A stretch of DNA of 64,000 nt from Terriglobales bacterium (GTDB lineage Bacteria > Acidobacteriota > Terriglobia > Terriglobales > Acidobacteriaceae), in NCBI GenBank assembly GCA_035487355.1, contig DATHMF010000073.1, forward strand, positions 101,707 through 165,706. Direction: 5' to 3'. The position numbers and the translations under genes are program-made. This document shows, in pieces, positions 34,605 to 42,814 of the stretch. The first letter of the stretch is position 1; every line of letters begins with the position of its first letter. The notes beneath the pieces were generated by a model. That model was not told the DNA's origin and searched no databases. It worked only from the letters and a program-made list of their open reading frames with translations.

Positions 34605-35405
34605 TTGAGTTTGCCAAAAGAAATTCCGAACAAAGCCCAAGGGCCCGCCACGGCAAGGCTCCTGGGTTATCCCGTGCGGCGCCTCTTCCGTCTCGCCATG
34701 TTGGGATTGGTTCTGGTGCTGGTGGCATTTCTCTCTGCGCTGACCTCGATGCGCTTTGCCATCCACGGACGCGAGGTGCAAGTGCCTCAACTCGCTGGCA
34801 AGACAACGGCCGAGGCGGAAGGCCTGTTGAGCAATCTGGGGTTGACCCTGGAGGTGGAAAATCGCTTCTACAGCGCCAAAGTTCGCGAGGGCGGTATCGT
34901 CTCCCAGATCCCTCAGCCCGGCACCAATGTGCGTCGCGGATGGCGCGTGCGCGTGGCCCTGAGCCTGGGCCCGCAGCGCGTATCCGTTCCGAATGTTCTG
35001 GGCGAAAGCGGCCGCGCCGCCGAAATCAACGTGCAGCGCCGTGGCCTGGAGCTGGGGACGGTTGCCATCGCGCATCTGCCGCAGTTTCCCGCCGATCAGG
35101 TGATCGCGCAAAGCCCCCCACCCAACTCTACGGGGATAACCACTCCCAAAGTGAATCTGCTCGTGACCGCACCGCCCGAAGCGCAGGCTTATATCATGCC
35201 CGACTTCACCGGCCGCTCCGCCGCTGATGCGCGCAGCATCATCGAATCCACCGGATTGCGTGCCATCAGGACCGGTGATACATCGTCTTCCGCCGTGGAC
35301 CCGAATTCACCCGCTGCCTGGACAGGCTACGTCGTGCGCCAATCCCCCGCTGCGGGAGAAAGAGTCACCCCAGGGACGACCGTGGTCCTTGAAATAGCGC
35401 GTTAG
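34605..35405 (+). CDS. Membrane-anchored triple-PASTA-domain protein
   Basis: 266 residues: a short cytoplasmic tail, one transmembrane helix (LFRLAMLGLVLVLVAFLSAL), then three PASTA domains at about 55-120 (VQVPQLAGKTTAEAEGLLSN, SQIPQPGTNVRRG), 123-190 (VSVPNVLGESGRAAEINVQR, AQSPPPNSTGI) and 195-265 (YIMPDFTGRSAADARSIIES, RQSPAAGERVTPGTTVVLE). PASTA domains bind peptidoglycan or beta-lactams and usually form the C-terminus of PBPs or Ser/Thr kinases; here they are separate, right after a class A PBP. The start is a TTG at 34605 in the most consistent frame. Probably guides or senses cell-wall synthesis. Confidence 0.82.
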   Translation: MSLPKEIPNKAQGPATARLLGYPVRRLFRLAMLGLVLVLVAFLSALTSMRFAIHGREVQVPQLAGKTTAEAEGLLSNLGLTLEVENRFYSAKVREGGIVSQIPQPGTNVRRGWRVRVALSLGPQRVSVPNVLGESGRAAEINVQRRGLELGTVAIAHLPQFPADQVIAQSPPPNSTGITTPKVNLLVTAPPEAQAYIMPDFTGRSAADARSIIESTGLRAIRTGDTSSSAVDPNSPAAWTGYVVRQSPAAGERVTPGTTVVLEIAR

Positions 35406-35455
35406 CCGACGGAAGTGAAGACTGTTTCCAATACCGCTGCTATTAATGACAGCTA

Positions 35456-36253
35456 CTATGGGTGGGAAATTTCTCTCGGAACTAAAAGAATGCGTTTTAC
35501 TTGATTGCGGTCCAATTTCTGAATATTTCCTGCAATGTGGACTGTGATTGAGCTGGCATCCAGAGACTCAACATCGGCGGTCAATACTGTTCCATCCCGC
35601 AATTCAACCGTGTCATGCGCCGACGTTCCTAACTCGTAACTCACGCTGCCACCTGAGAGTTGGTCTGAATTAATCACGAGAGGGAAAGTACCGTTGTTGT
35701 ATCCTTCCTTTTCAAACTCGAGAGTATGACTGCCAACGCTTAGGTTCACGGCAATAGGGGTTATGCCATATTCTTTTCCGTCCGCCTTCAACTTGGCGCT
35801 AGACGGCACCGAATAAACCGTTAGGCTCACCATCTTTAATGGAAGGTACGATTGCAGTTCGGGCGGTAGACTGGAAGGGACGACACTTAGGCTCACCAGC
35901 GTTCCGGCAGTCGAAGCCGTGACTTTGATCTTCAAGGTTTCGCCTGCGGCCAAGTTGCTGAAATCGAGACTCCCGTCTCCAATCCGCGCCTTATTCTTGT
36001 CGTACATGTAAAAAGTGAAGCTGGCCCGCGGTATCTCCTTCTTGGACCGGTTCTCTACCGCTGTATCAATAAAGTAAGAGTTCTCGCCGGCAAAAGTCCC
36101 GATTTTTTGGATCTTGCCGATGCTGAAGCGCAAGATAGAGTTTTCGCCGCTAGGCCAATCAATGACCTGCGCCGGTTGTTCTTTTGCCCCGGACAGCGAA
36201 GTAAGAACGAAAACATTGAGGACAACGAAGAGAATTCTTATTTGTGGCCGCAT
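35456..36253 (-). CDS. Secreted PEGA-domain protein
   Basis: The frame opens at 36313, but ATG 36253 (MRPQIRILFVVLNVFVLTSL) begins a clean signal peptide and is preferred, giving 265 residues. An N-terminal beta-sandwich (FSIGKIQKIGTFAGENSYFI, AGETLKIKVTASTAGTLVSL) is followed near residues 150-215 by a PEGA-type repeat (VYSVPSSAKLKADGKEYGIT and SVGSHTLEFEKEGYNNGTFP). The end (VELRDGTVLTADVESLDASS) resembles SM-like folded strands seen in other acidobacterial secreted proteins. PEGA domains occur in extracytoplasmic proteins linked to S-layers and cell-wall contact. Specific function is unknown. Confidence 0.7.
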   Translation of the reverse strand: MRPQIRILFVVLNVFVLTSLSGAKEQPAQVIDWPSGENSILRFSIGKIQKIGTFAGENSYFIDTAVENRSKKEIPRASFTFYMYDKNKARIGDGSLDFSNLAAGETLKIKVTASTAGTLVSLSVVPSSLPPELQSYLPLKMVSLTVYSVPSSAKLKADGKEYGITPIAVNLSVGSHTLEFEKEGYNNGTFPLVINSDQLSGGSVSYELGTSAHDTVELRDGTVLTADVESLDASSITVHIAGNIQKLDRNQVKRILLVPREISHP

Positions 36254-36443
36254 GCGCGTTAGATCCCTGCAGATCGCAGTTCCCTTTGTGGTTTTGAAAA
36301 CATAACGCACCACTATACCAGCATTACTTTTGATGCCGAGCTGAAAAAAGGCCTCAACTGACAGGAAACACTAAGCTTTATATGTTTATCTCCTATTCAT
36401 AGTTGCTCTGTAAAATTCCAGTTGAGGCCCCAGGAGGAATTCA

Positions 36444-36893
36444 ATGGCAGTACAACTTGGGCAGCTTTTATTTTGTGGGTTGGTTTCGCTTGCCGGGCTC
36501 GGCCTGATATTTATGGCAGCTTTCGACCTGCGCAAAGCCAATCGAGCAAAGACCTGGCCCACGGCACAGGGAAAAGTCCTGAGTTCCGGCTTGGCTGCGG
36601 TGAACGACAGCGATGGGACCACTTACAAAGCGGCAATTCTCTACGAATACTCCGTGAACAGCGTGGACCATCGTTCTGACGTTTGGCGCGTCCGCGCCGG
36701 CAGCAGCTCTTTCACCAAGGCAGCAACCGAGGCGGTCAAGCGCTATCCAGCGGGAGCGACGGTGACCGTCTATTTCAATCCTGAAAACCCGGCTGACGCG
36801 ATGCTTGAGCCGGGGAAAGTCTCCTGGTCATTGCTCTTCGGCGGCGTGATGTTTGCCGGCATCGGCGCAATCGGCTTCCTGCATGTGGCCTAG
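36444..36893 (+). CDS. DUF3592 membrane protein
   Basis: 149 residues with two membrane helices (residues 6-28, QLLFCGLVSLAGLGLIFMAA, and 128-147, LLFGGVMFAGIGAIGFLHV) bracketing an extracytoplasmic domain of DUF3592 type: TWPTAQGKVLSSGLAAV, ILYEYSVNSVDHRSDVWRV, AVKRYPAGATVTVYFNPENP. AGGAGG at 36432-36437 is an ideal ribosome site for ATG 36444. The last 4 bases overlap the end of the convergent fmt gene. Function is unknown in the family. Confidence 0.82.
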   Translation: MAVQLGQLLFCGLVSLAGLGLIFMAAFDLRKANRAKTWPTAQGKVLSSGLAAVNDSDGTTYKAAILYEYSVNSVDHRSDVWRVRAGSSSFTKAATEAVKRYPAGATVTVYFNPENPADAMLEPGKVSWSLLFGGVMFAGIGAIGFLHVA

Positions 36894-37843
36894 CCACCTA
36901 ATATTTCTCCATCTTTAGGCCGGTATCCATTAATGAATTCCCTGGCGCTTATGCGCTTTTTCCCTTCCGGTTGGAGCTCAAGAATTTCAAGCACGGTGTT
37001 GTTTCCGCAACCGGCCAGCAAGCGATCTTGCGAGACTCGCAACTCCCCGGATTGAAGCTCGCCAAATTGAATTTGAATGGAATACGCTTCACCCGCCTTG
37101 GCCTGAGTTATCTGAAGCTGCTTTCTGCGAAACGATGTGAAAGCTCCCGGCCAGGGCTGAAATCCACGCAGCCGGTTCACCAGAACTTCTGCTGGACGCG
37201 AAAAATCCATGCGTCCATCTTCTTTGTTCAGAATGGGAGCCAAAGTCGCACGTGAATTATCCTGCGGTTTGGGCTGGATCGAATTGCTCTCGAGTCCACG
37301 CAATGTTTCCACCATCAGCTCAGCACCGGCCTGTGCCAGCCGTGGAGAGAGCGTGACCGCGGTGGCACTCTCCAAAATGGGGATTTCGCGCTGCAGCAGA
37401 ATGTCTCCGGTATCGAGTCCTTCGTCAATGCGCATCGTGGTTGCGCCGGTTATCTGCTCGCCGCTCGCGATGGCCCACTGGATAGGCGCTGCCCCCCGGT
37501 ATTTCGGCAGCAGCGAGGCATGCAGGTTCAGGTTGCCCAGGGGCGGCAGATCGAGCATCCACTTGGGGATAATGCGCCCGTAGGCTACCACGATGATCAC
37601 CTGCGGCTTGAGCGCCTGAAGCTGCGCCTGGAATTCTGGGTTGGTTTTGATTTTTTCCGGTTGCGTAGCCTGCAGTCCTAATTCAAGGGCGCGCTGCTTG
37701 ACTGCGGGAATTGAGATCTGTTGACCGCGTCCGCTGGGCCGGTCGGGCTGGCAGACGACGAGAGCAATTTCATGACCGGCCTGAGCCAGTGCGTTGAGCG
37801 TAGGAACCGCGAATTGCGGAGTGCCACAGAATATCAATTTCAT
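36890..37843 (-). CDS. fmt: Methionyl-tRNA formyltransferase
   Basis: Formylates initiator Met-tRNA using 10-formyl-tetrahydrofolate. 317 residues, normal length: FCGTPQFAVPTLNALAQAGH at the N-terminus, GNLNLHASLLPKYRGAAPIQ near 103 (catalytic Asn and His), EGLDTGDILLQREIPI near 140 (catalytic Asp), and a C-terminal OB-type domain with LRGFQPWPGAFTSF. Usually next to def; here def is 1 kb away on the same strand, with an unrelated secreted-protein gene on the opposite strand between them. Confidence 0.95.
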   Translation of the reverse strand: MKLIFCGTPQFAVPTLNALAQAGHEIALVVCQPDRPSGRGQQISIPAVKQRALELGLQATQPEKIKTNPEFQAQLQALKPQVIIVVAYGRIIPKWMLDLPPLGNLNLHASLLPKYRGAAPIQWAIASGEQITGATTMRIDEGLDTGDILLQREIPILESATAVTLSPRLAQAGAELMVETLRGLESNSIQPKPQDNSRATLAPILNKEDGRMDFSRPAEVLVNRLRGFQPWPGAFTSFRRKQLQITQAKAGEAYSIQIQFGELQSGELRVSQDRLLAGCGNNTVLEILELQPEGKKRISAREFINGYRPKDGEILGG

Positions 37844-37916
37844 CAGAGCAATTCTCTCATCGAAGCAAGGATTTGCAGAATTGGCCCGGCCTTGGAGCTA
37901 CAATGTGCTTAGAACC

Positions 37917-38435
37917 ATGAAAACCAGCCACCTTGCCGGGCTCGGAGCAGCCGCTTTGCTGTTGTGCTATGGGATTTTTTCCCAGGCGCAGTCGTTGGGT
38001 GATGTTGCGCGCCAGCAGCGGATTGCCAACTCGAAAAATACACATCGAGCCGACCATGTGATCACCAACGAAGACATTCCTTCCAGGCCGCAGGCAGTCA
38101 CCTCAGCGCAAAAGCAGGATTCGGACATCAGGTCCGCACAGACGAGAGATCCAAGAGACGCCACGGCGACAGCCCTGCAGAGCCAGATCAAGGCGCTGAA
38201 AGCACGTATTGCAGCCATGAAGGCGCATATGACTGATTTGCAGACACAAATGGACAAGGGGAACAGCGGCTGCATGATCACCGCCTACCGAAACTCGTGC
38301 GCTGCTGCCAAGCGGCTCCAGGCCGAGGCCGATAGGACACAAGCAGAAATTGACACCGAGCAGAAGTACCTGGAACAAACCCAAGAACAAGTCAGGCAAA
38401 TGGGCTACGGCAATGCCTTCTACGATCCTGAGTAA
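37917..38435 (+). CDS. Small secreted coiled-coil protein
   Basis: An ATG at 37917 gives 172 residues beginning with a signal peptide (MKTSHLAGLGAAALLLCYGI, cleavage near FSQAQ); the frame is open upstream to 37794 but without better signals. The mature part is highly polar. Residues about 85-165 have a strong heptad pattern (ALQSQIKALKARIAAMKAHM, AEADRTQAEIDTEQKYLEQT), so a coiled coil is likely, with two Cys flanking the hinge (GCMITAYRNSCAAAK), a possible disulfide. No family recognised. It is divergent from fmt. Confidence 0.65.
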   Translation: MKTSHLAGLGAAALLLCYGIFSQAQSLGDVARQQRIANSKNTHRADHVITNEDIPSRPQAVTSAQKQDSDIRSAQTRDPRDATATALQSQIKALKARIAAMKAHMTDLQTQMDKGNSGCMITAYRNSCAAAKRLQAEADRTQAEIDTEQKYLEQTQEQVRQMGYGNAFYDPE

Positions 38436-38811
38436 CTTCTACCCGTCCTAGCGCTTGTCATTCCGAGCCCATTGGCGAGGAATCCCCTTCGTCACGAGGC
38501 TTTCGATGTCTAGATGGTATCACTGTGATATCAAAACCTTACTCCACAGGGATTTTGCCTCATAATTACTCTCAGCATTCAAGAATGCCGGGGGAGACCC
38601 CTGTCTTTGAAAACCGATTTCTTCGCGCCGCCAGTGACGCAAATCTGCCTCGCGGGCTATTGCCTAACTAGTATCTATTTTGGACTACCTGCTAGTGTTG
38701 ATCTATGTCGTTAGTTTGCAATGGCTTAACACTGAAATAGATTGTCCAGCAAGTGGTGAGTGAGGATGCCGTTTACAAGGCAGCTGCCCGTAACCAGAGA
38801 ATTAACAGTTG
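38436..38811. other. Intergenic region with a dispersed-repeat phrase
   Basis: No gene seen in 376 bp. At 38457-38492 the text TTGTCATTCCGAGC ... GCGAGGAATCCCC looks like a dispersed bacterial intergenic repeat (TCATTCCGAG/CGAGGAAT pairs as an inverted repeat). The rest is AT-richer and may hold the 3' ends of the flanking convergent units. Confidence 0.4.
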
Positions 38812-39321
38812 TTACCATTCACCCGCCTTCACCATCTTCCTGATTTTTCTCTTGATCAAATCACGTTTGAGCGCGCTGACGTGGCTGATAAACAGCTTGC
38901 CGTTCAAGTGGTCGGTTTCATGCAGAAAGGCACGCGCCAGCAGCTCTTCACCGGTCTTTTCAAAGAATTTGCCTTCCAGGTCCTGGGCGCGCACGGTCAC
39001 GCGGTTGGCGCGCGTGACTTTTTCGCGAAACTCGGGAAGGCTGAGGCAGCCCTCCTGGCCGGCCTGTTTTCCCTCGGTGTGAATAATTGTGGGATTCACC
39101 AGCACCAGTTTTTCGCCAGGGTTTTCTTTGAAGGTCACGTCAATCACGGCAATGCGTTTGGAGATGCCGATCTGCGGCGCAGCCAGGCCCACGCCATGTG
39201 CCTCATACATGGAAGCGAACATGTCTTCGACCAGCTTACGCAGCTCGTCGTCAAAAACGGTTACCGGCTCTGCGGGCTTCTCCAGCACAGCATCGCCATA
39301 TTTCACTATGGGATAAATCAT
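38812..39321 (-). CDS. def: Peptide deformylase
   Basis: Removes the N-formyl group from new proteins. ATG 39321 (MIYPIVKYGD) matches the family N-terminus; the frame extends upstream to 39357. All three motifs are present: GVGLAAPQIG near residue 43, EGCLSLPEF near 88 (Cys metal ligand) and HETDHLNGKLF near 132 (HExxH). At about 169 residues it has the normal bacterial length. Fe(II) or Zn is the expected metal. Same strand as fmt but separated by 1 kb. Confidence 0.95.
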   Translation of the reverse strand: MIYPIVKYGDAVLEKPAEPVTVFDDELRKLVEDMFASMYEAHGVGLAAPQIGISKRIAVIDVTFKENPGEKLVLVNPTIIHTEGKQAGQEGCLSLPEFREKVTRANRVTVRAQDLEGKFFEKTGEELLARAFLHETDHLNGKLFISHVSALKRDLIKRKIRKMVKAGEW

Positions 39322-39583
39322 TGAAAGGCAGTGTCGAGTTTCAAGTTTTGAGTCCACGGCAAGCCGGGACAGGTTTCAAATGTAATGAAAATTGCGAATA
39401 AACAGTATAAATAAAGCAGTTTCAAGCTCCAAGAAACTTCAAAACGGACTACATTACGGTATCTTCAGAGGCATTACTTCCGGATCGCGCGTTTCTCGGT
39501 ACTACCCAGTCGACAGCACTCAACATCAGGATCGCCCCTGACTCAAGGACTCCATAGTCCATGGTTGGGATGCATTTCGAGTT
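39322..39583. other. Intergenic spacer
   Basis: About 260 bp between def and the LysR regulator gene end. No coding or structural feature recognised. Base composition shifts from AT-rich (39360-39470) to GC-richer near the regulator gene. Confidence 0.35.
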
Positions 39584-40486
39584 TTATCGGGTCTTCTTTG
39601 ACGCACGAGCGACCAACTCGTCCAATCTCGAAAGCAAAAGCTTCAGGATGGGAGACTGGTTCGACTTTTTGTAGCCGAGGACCAGATCGATAGTCGGCGT
39701 GTCTCCCTTGAGAGGACGACTCGTTACGGACCGAGGGAGAAAGTTCTGTGCGTAAGCAGGTAACAGCCCTACGCCGCGCGTCGATGCAATTAACGACATT
39801 CCCATGGCGAGGTGATCCACCTCGTGATCTGGCGTGATATTGATTCCGGACTGCTTCAGGTAATTGTCGATGACGACACGCAGCACTGGAGCCGTGTTCG
39901 ACACGGTCACGAATGTCTCACCCGCCAGATCTCCCGGACTGATGGCTTTGAACGCAGCGAGACGGTGGTCGCGAGGCAAGACCACCACCAAGGGCTCCTT
40001 GACGAGAAGATGGAATACCAAGTCTGGCGCCTCTTGTTCCCGTCGAAGAAAAGCTGCATCGACGGTTCCCTTCACAAGGGCACTCGCGAGCTGCGGCGAG
40101 TATTGACTCGAAATCATCACGTCGATGTTAGGGAGTTCGTCCCGCAAGATCTGCAAGGCTTCGGGCATCCACGTCAATTCGTGTCCGGTTAGAAAGCCCA
40201 TCGCGAAGCATGGCTTGGCGGGACGAGCGACCTGGCGTGCAGCTTCGGCTGCCGCTTCAACCTGCGATAGGGCTGAGCGGGCGTGATCGAGAAAGGCTCG
40301 ACCCGCCGGTGTCAGTTCGATGCCGCGAGCGCTCCGTGTCAGGAGTTGGGCGCCCACCTCGTCCTCAAGATCTCGAATCTGCCGGCTCAAGGAAGGTTGC
40401 GACGTGTGCAGGTTTCGCTCTGCCGCCACCGTCAGACTTCCCGCCTCGGCAACCGCGACGAAATAGCGGAGATGTCGTAATTCCAT
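39584..40486 (-). CDS. LysR-family transcriptional regulator
   Basis: ATG 40486 gives the family start MELRHLRYFVAVAEAGSLTV; upstream Met codons (40498, 40540) are possible. Residues 1-60 are the winged helix-turn-helix (AAERNLHTSQPSLSRQIRDL, EDEVGAQLLTRSARGIELTP), and residues 90-300 the two-lobed effector domain (GFLTGHELTWMPEALQILRD, LPRDHRLAAFKAISPGDLAG). Divergent from an SDR-SDR-SnoaL operon across 208 bp, the classical LysR arrangement, so it most likely controls that operon. The inducer is unknown. Confidence 0.93.
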   Translation of the reverse strand: MELRHLRYFVAVAEAGSLTVAAERNLHTSQPSLSRQIRDLEDEVGAQLLTRSARGIELTPAGRAFLDHARSALSQVEAAAEAARQVARPAKPCFAMGFLTGHELTWMPEALQILRDELPNIDVMISSQYSPQLASALVKGTVDAAFLRREQEAPDLVFHLLVKEPLVVVLPRDHRLAAFKAISPGDLAGETFVTVSNTAPVLRVVIDNYLKQSGINITPDHEVDHLAMGMSLIASTRGVGLLPAYAQNFLPRSVTSRPLKGDTPTIDLVLGYKKSNQSPILKLLLSRLDELVARASKKTR

Positions 40487-40694
40487 TCCGACTCCCATGC
40501 TTGCCAAGCATTGCTCCCAGCTTAACAAAGTATGGTTCAACCGCGCTAACGTCGCAATCTAAATAAGTGATCTGAGGTAGCGCGGAGCGGCTTTGGCAGA
40601 CGTCAATCATGCCTAATCTGCATAGTTTCCAGACCAATTGAGGTAGTGCGACCGGATCGGCAAAGAGCGAGATTAAAGGAATAGGAGAAAAACA

Positions 40695-41438
40695 ATGTCT
40701 AAGAAACTGGAAGGAAAGATTGCACTCATTACCGGCGGCTCCCGCGGCATTGGCGCGGCAATCGCGAAACGTCTGGCTGCGGATGGAGCGAACGTGGCCA
40801 TCACATACACGAAAGGCGCCGATGCGGCCGCGTCGGTCGTCAAAGCGATTGAACGCGCTGGCCGAAAGGCGATCGCAATTCAGGCGGACGCCACCGATGC
40901 CGGCGCCGTCAAAGCCGCAGTCGAAAAGACCGTGGCGACATTCGGCCAACTTGACGTCCTTGTGAACAACGCCGGCACGGCCATTCCAAAACCATTCGAG
41001 GAGACTACGCTGGAAGAGATGGATCGCGTGATCGACATCAACGTCCGCGGCGTATTCGTCGCGACGCAGGCGGCGCTGAAACACATGAAGAGCGGCGGTC
41101 GCGTCATCATGATCGGTTCGGCCGTCGGCGAACGTGTCGCGGCGCCCGGGCTTGTGCCATACGCGGGCACCAAGGGAGCCGTCAAGATGTTCACTCAGGC
41201 GCTGGCCAGAGAGATCGGGGGCCGAGGCATCACGGTAAACAATGTGCAGCCGGGTCCGATCGACACGGAGTTGAATCCAGCCGCGGGCGATTGGGCGGTA
41301 CCGCAAAAGGCCGCCACAGCACTCGACCGCTACGGGCACGTTGATGAGATCGCTGCGATGGTAGCGTTTGTTGCCGGTCCGGAGTCCGCGTACATTACCG
41401 GAGCAAATCTTACCGTGGATGGCGGAATGAATGCCTGA
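40695..41438 (+). CDS. Short-chain dehydrogenase/reductase (FabG-like)
   Basis: Classical SDR of 247 residues: coenzyme motif ITGGSRGIGAAIAKRLAADG, NNAGTA near 88, catalytic Ser in VIMIGSAVGERV near 137, and YAGTKGAVK (Tyr-x-x-x-Lys) near 153; the ending YITGANLTVDGGMNA is typical. NADP(H) use is suggested by the Arg after TGGS. AGGAATAGGAGAAAA precedes ATG 40695. First gene of the cassette divergent from LysR. Substrate is unknown; xenobiotic or quinone carbonyl reduction is common for such regulator-linked SDRs. Confidence 0.9.
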   Translation: MSKKLEGKIALITGGSRGIGAAIAKRLAADGANVAITYTKGADAAASVVKAIERAGRKAIAIQADATDAGAVKAAVEKTVATFGQLDVLVNNAGTAIPKPFEETTLEEMDRVIDINVRGVFVATQAALKHMKSGGRVIMIGSAVGERVAAPGLVPYAGTKGAVKMFTQALAREIGGRGITVNNVQPGPIDTELNPAAGDWAVPQKAATALDRYGHVDEIAAMVAFVAGPESAYITGANLTVDGGMNA

Positions 41439-41507
41439 ACATCATCAAAACGCGTATCCGATGCGGGTCCCTGGGGACTGAAGAGGTAAACCGAGTTGGG
41501 GGGAAGA

Positions 41508-42272
41508 ATGATTCTGCACAACAAAACAGCACTGGTGACGGGGGCCTCCCGTGGAATTGGACGAGCCACTGCGTTGGCGCTCGCGGAGACGGGTGCACAT
41601 GTCCTGGTTCATTATGGCCGCTCCGTCCAGGAAGCCCAGTCTCTGGTCGAGAGTATCCACTCAAAAGGGGGACGCGCGGATGCGATCAAGGCGGATTTGG
41701 GAACGCCAGAGGGAGCAACCCTACTGGCAAAGGAAGTTCGCTCCATCGTCGGCAAGCAATTGGATGTGCTCGTTTCCAACGCCGGAATCAGCAAGGCTGC
41801 AACCATCAAGGATCACACGGTAGAGGATTTTGACAATCTTTTTGCAACGAATGTGCGAAGTCCGTTTTTCCTGGTGCAGCAACTCTTGCCCATTCTGGGT
41901 GAAGGCTCGAACATCATCGTGATCTCTTCGATCGGGGCCCACGCCGTAGTTGGCAAGCCCGGCTTGGACAACCCTTCGCTCCTTGCCTACGCCTCGACCA
42001 AAGGAGCATTAGAAACTCTTGTCAAGAACTGGGCTGCCATTCTTGGGCCCCGAGGTATCCGCGTGAATGCAGTCGCGCCCGGTGTGATCGACACCGACAT
42101 GTCGAACTTCACTAAGACTGAAGCAGGCCGCGAGGCCGCTCTTGGGATGCAAGCACTAAAGCGAATCGGCAAGCCGGAAGACGTGGCAGATGTAGTCGCG
42201 TTCCTGGCTTCGGACAAGGCGCGCTGGATCACAGGTGCCAGTATCCCTGTAGACGGTGGATCAAAACTTTAG
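41508..42272 (+). CDS. Short-chain dehydrogenase/reductase (FabG-like)
   Basis: ATG 41508 follows GGGGGGAAG at good spacing and begins MILHNKTALVTGASRGIG, the usual SDR N-terminus; the frame extends back to a TTG at 41496. Motifs: TGASRGIGRATALAL, SNAGISKA near 85, Ser in IVISSIGAHAV near 140 and YASTKGALETL near 158; the end is WITGASIPVDGGSKL. About 254 residues. It is only moderately similar to the preceding SDR, so the two are old paralogs or assembled separately. 18 bp separate it from the next gene. Confidence 0.9.
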   Translation: MILHNKTALVTGASRGIGRATALALAETGAHVLVHYGRSVQEAQSLVESIHSKGGRADAIKADLGTPEGATLLAKEVRSIVGKQLDVLVSNAGISKAATIKDHTVEDFDNLFATNVRSPFFLVQQLLPILGEGSNIIVISSIGAHAVVGKPGLDNPSLLAYASTKGALETLVKNWAAILGPRGIRVNAVAPGVIDTDMSNFTKTEAGREAALGMQALKRIGKPEDVADVVAFLASDKARWITGASIPVDGGSKL

Positions 42273-42290
42273 GAGGAGGTTAACCTAGCA

Positions 42291-42692
42291 ATGAATCGTA
42301 CAGTTGAGTCGAAAAACAAAGCGCTCGTCCTGGAAGCGTTCGATACGTTGTTCAACAAGCGTGACTACGCGGCTGCCGAGAAGTTTTGGTCGCCTCACTA
42401 CATCCAACACAGCGCGCACATTGCTCCCGGTCGTAAGGGCCTGTTCGATCTCATCAAGAGCCTTCCTCCAACGTTGAAGTACGAACCGGGAATGATCGTG
42501 GCTGAGGGAGACCTCGTGATCGTGCACGGGCGATTTAGCGGTTTCGGTGCTCCTGTGAATTGGATTGCCGCAGATATTGTGCGCATTCAAGACGGAATCC
42601 TTGTCGAGCATTGGGATGTCATTCAGGATGAAGCGACGGAAGAACAGTCGATAAGCAAGCGGCCCATGTTCGGAACTACATTCCCGATCTAA
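42291..42692 (+). CDS. SnoaL-like (NTF2-fold) protein
   Basis: 133 residues of NTF2 fold: VLEAFDTLFNKRDYAAAEKF, WSPHYIQHSAHIAPGRKGLF, VAEGDLVIVHGRFSGFGAP and the end IVEHWDVIQDE-like (ILVEHWDVIQDEATEE). It matches the SnoaL-like polyketide-cyclase/aldol family that often accompanies SDRs in regulator-linked operons. An excellent ribosome site (AGGAGGAGG, 42272-42280) precedes ATG 42291. It is the last gene of the cassette. Confidence 0.88.
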   Translation: MNRTVESKNKALVLEAFDTLFNKRDYAAAEKFWSPHYIQHSAHIAPGRKGLFDLIKSLPPTLKYEPGMIVAEGDLVIVHGRFSGFGAPVNWIAADIVRIQDGILVEHWDVIQDEATEEQSISKRPMFGTTFPI

Positions 42693-42814
42693 GCGAACGG
42701 TATTGGTTCGCCGCAGTGCCTGCCAGCCCTGAATCCCGGGCGTTTTACTTCAGAGCAAATTTCTTTGCAAGAAAGCCCAACCTGAGCGTTCTTCCGGCAG
42801 GTTAAGGATTCTCT

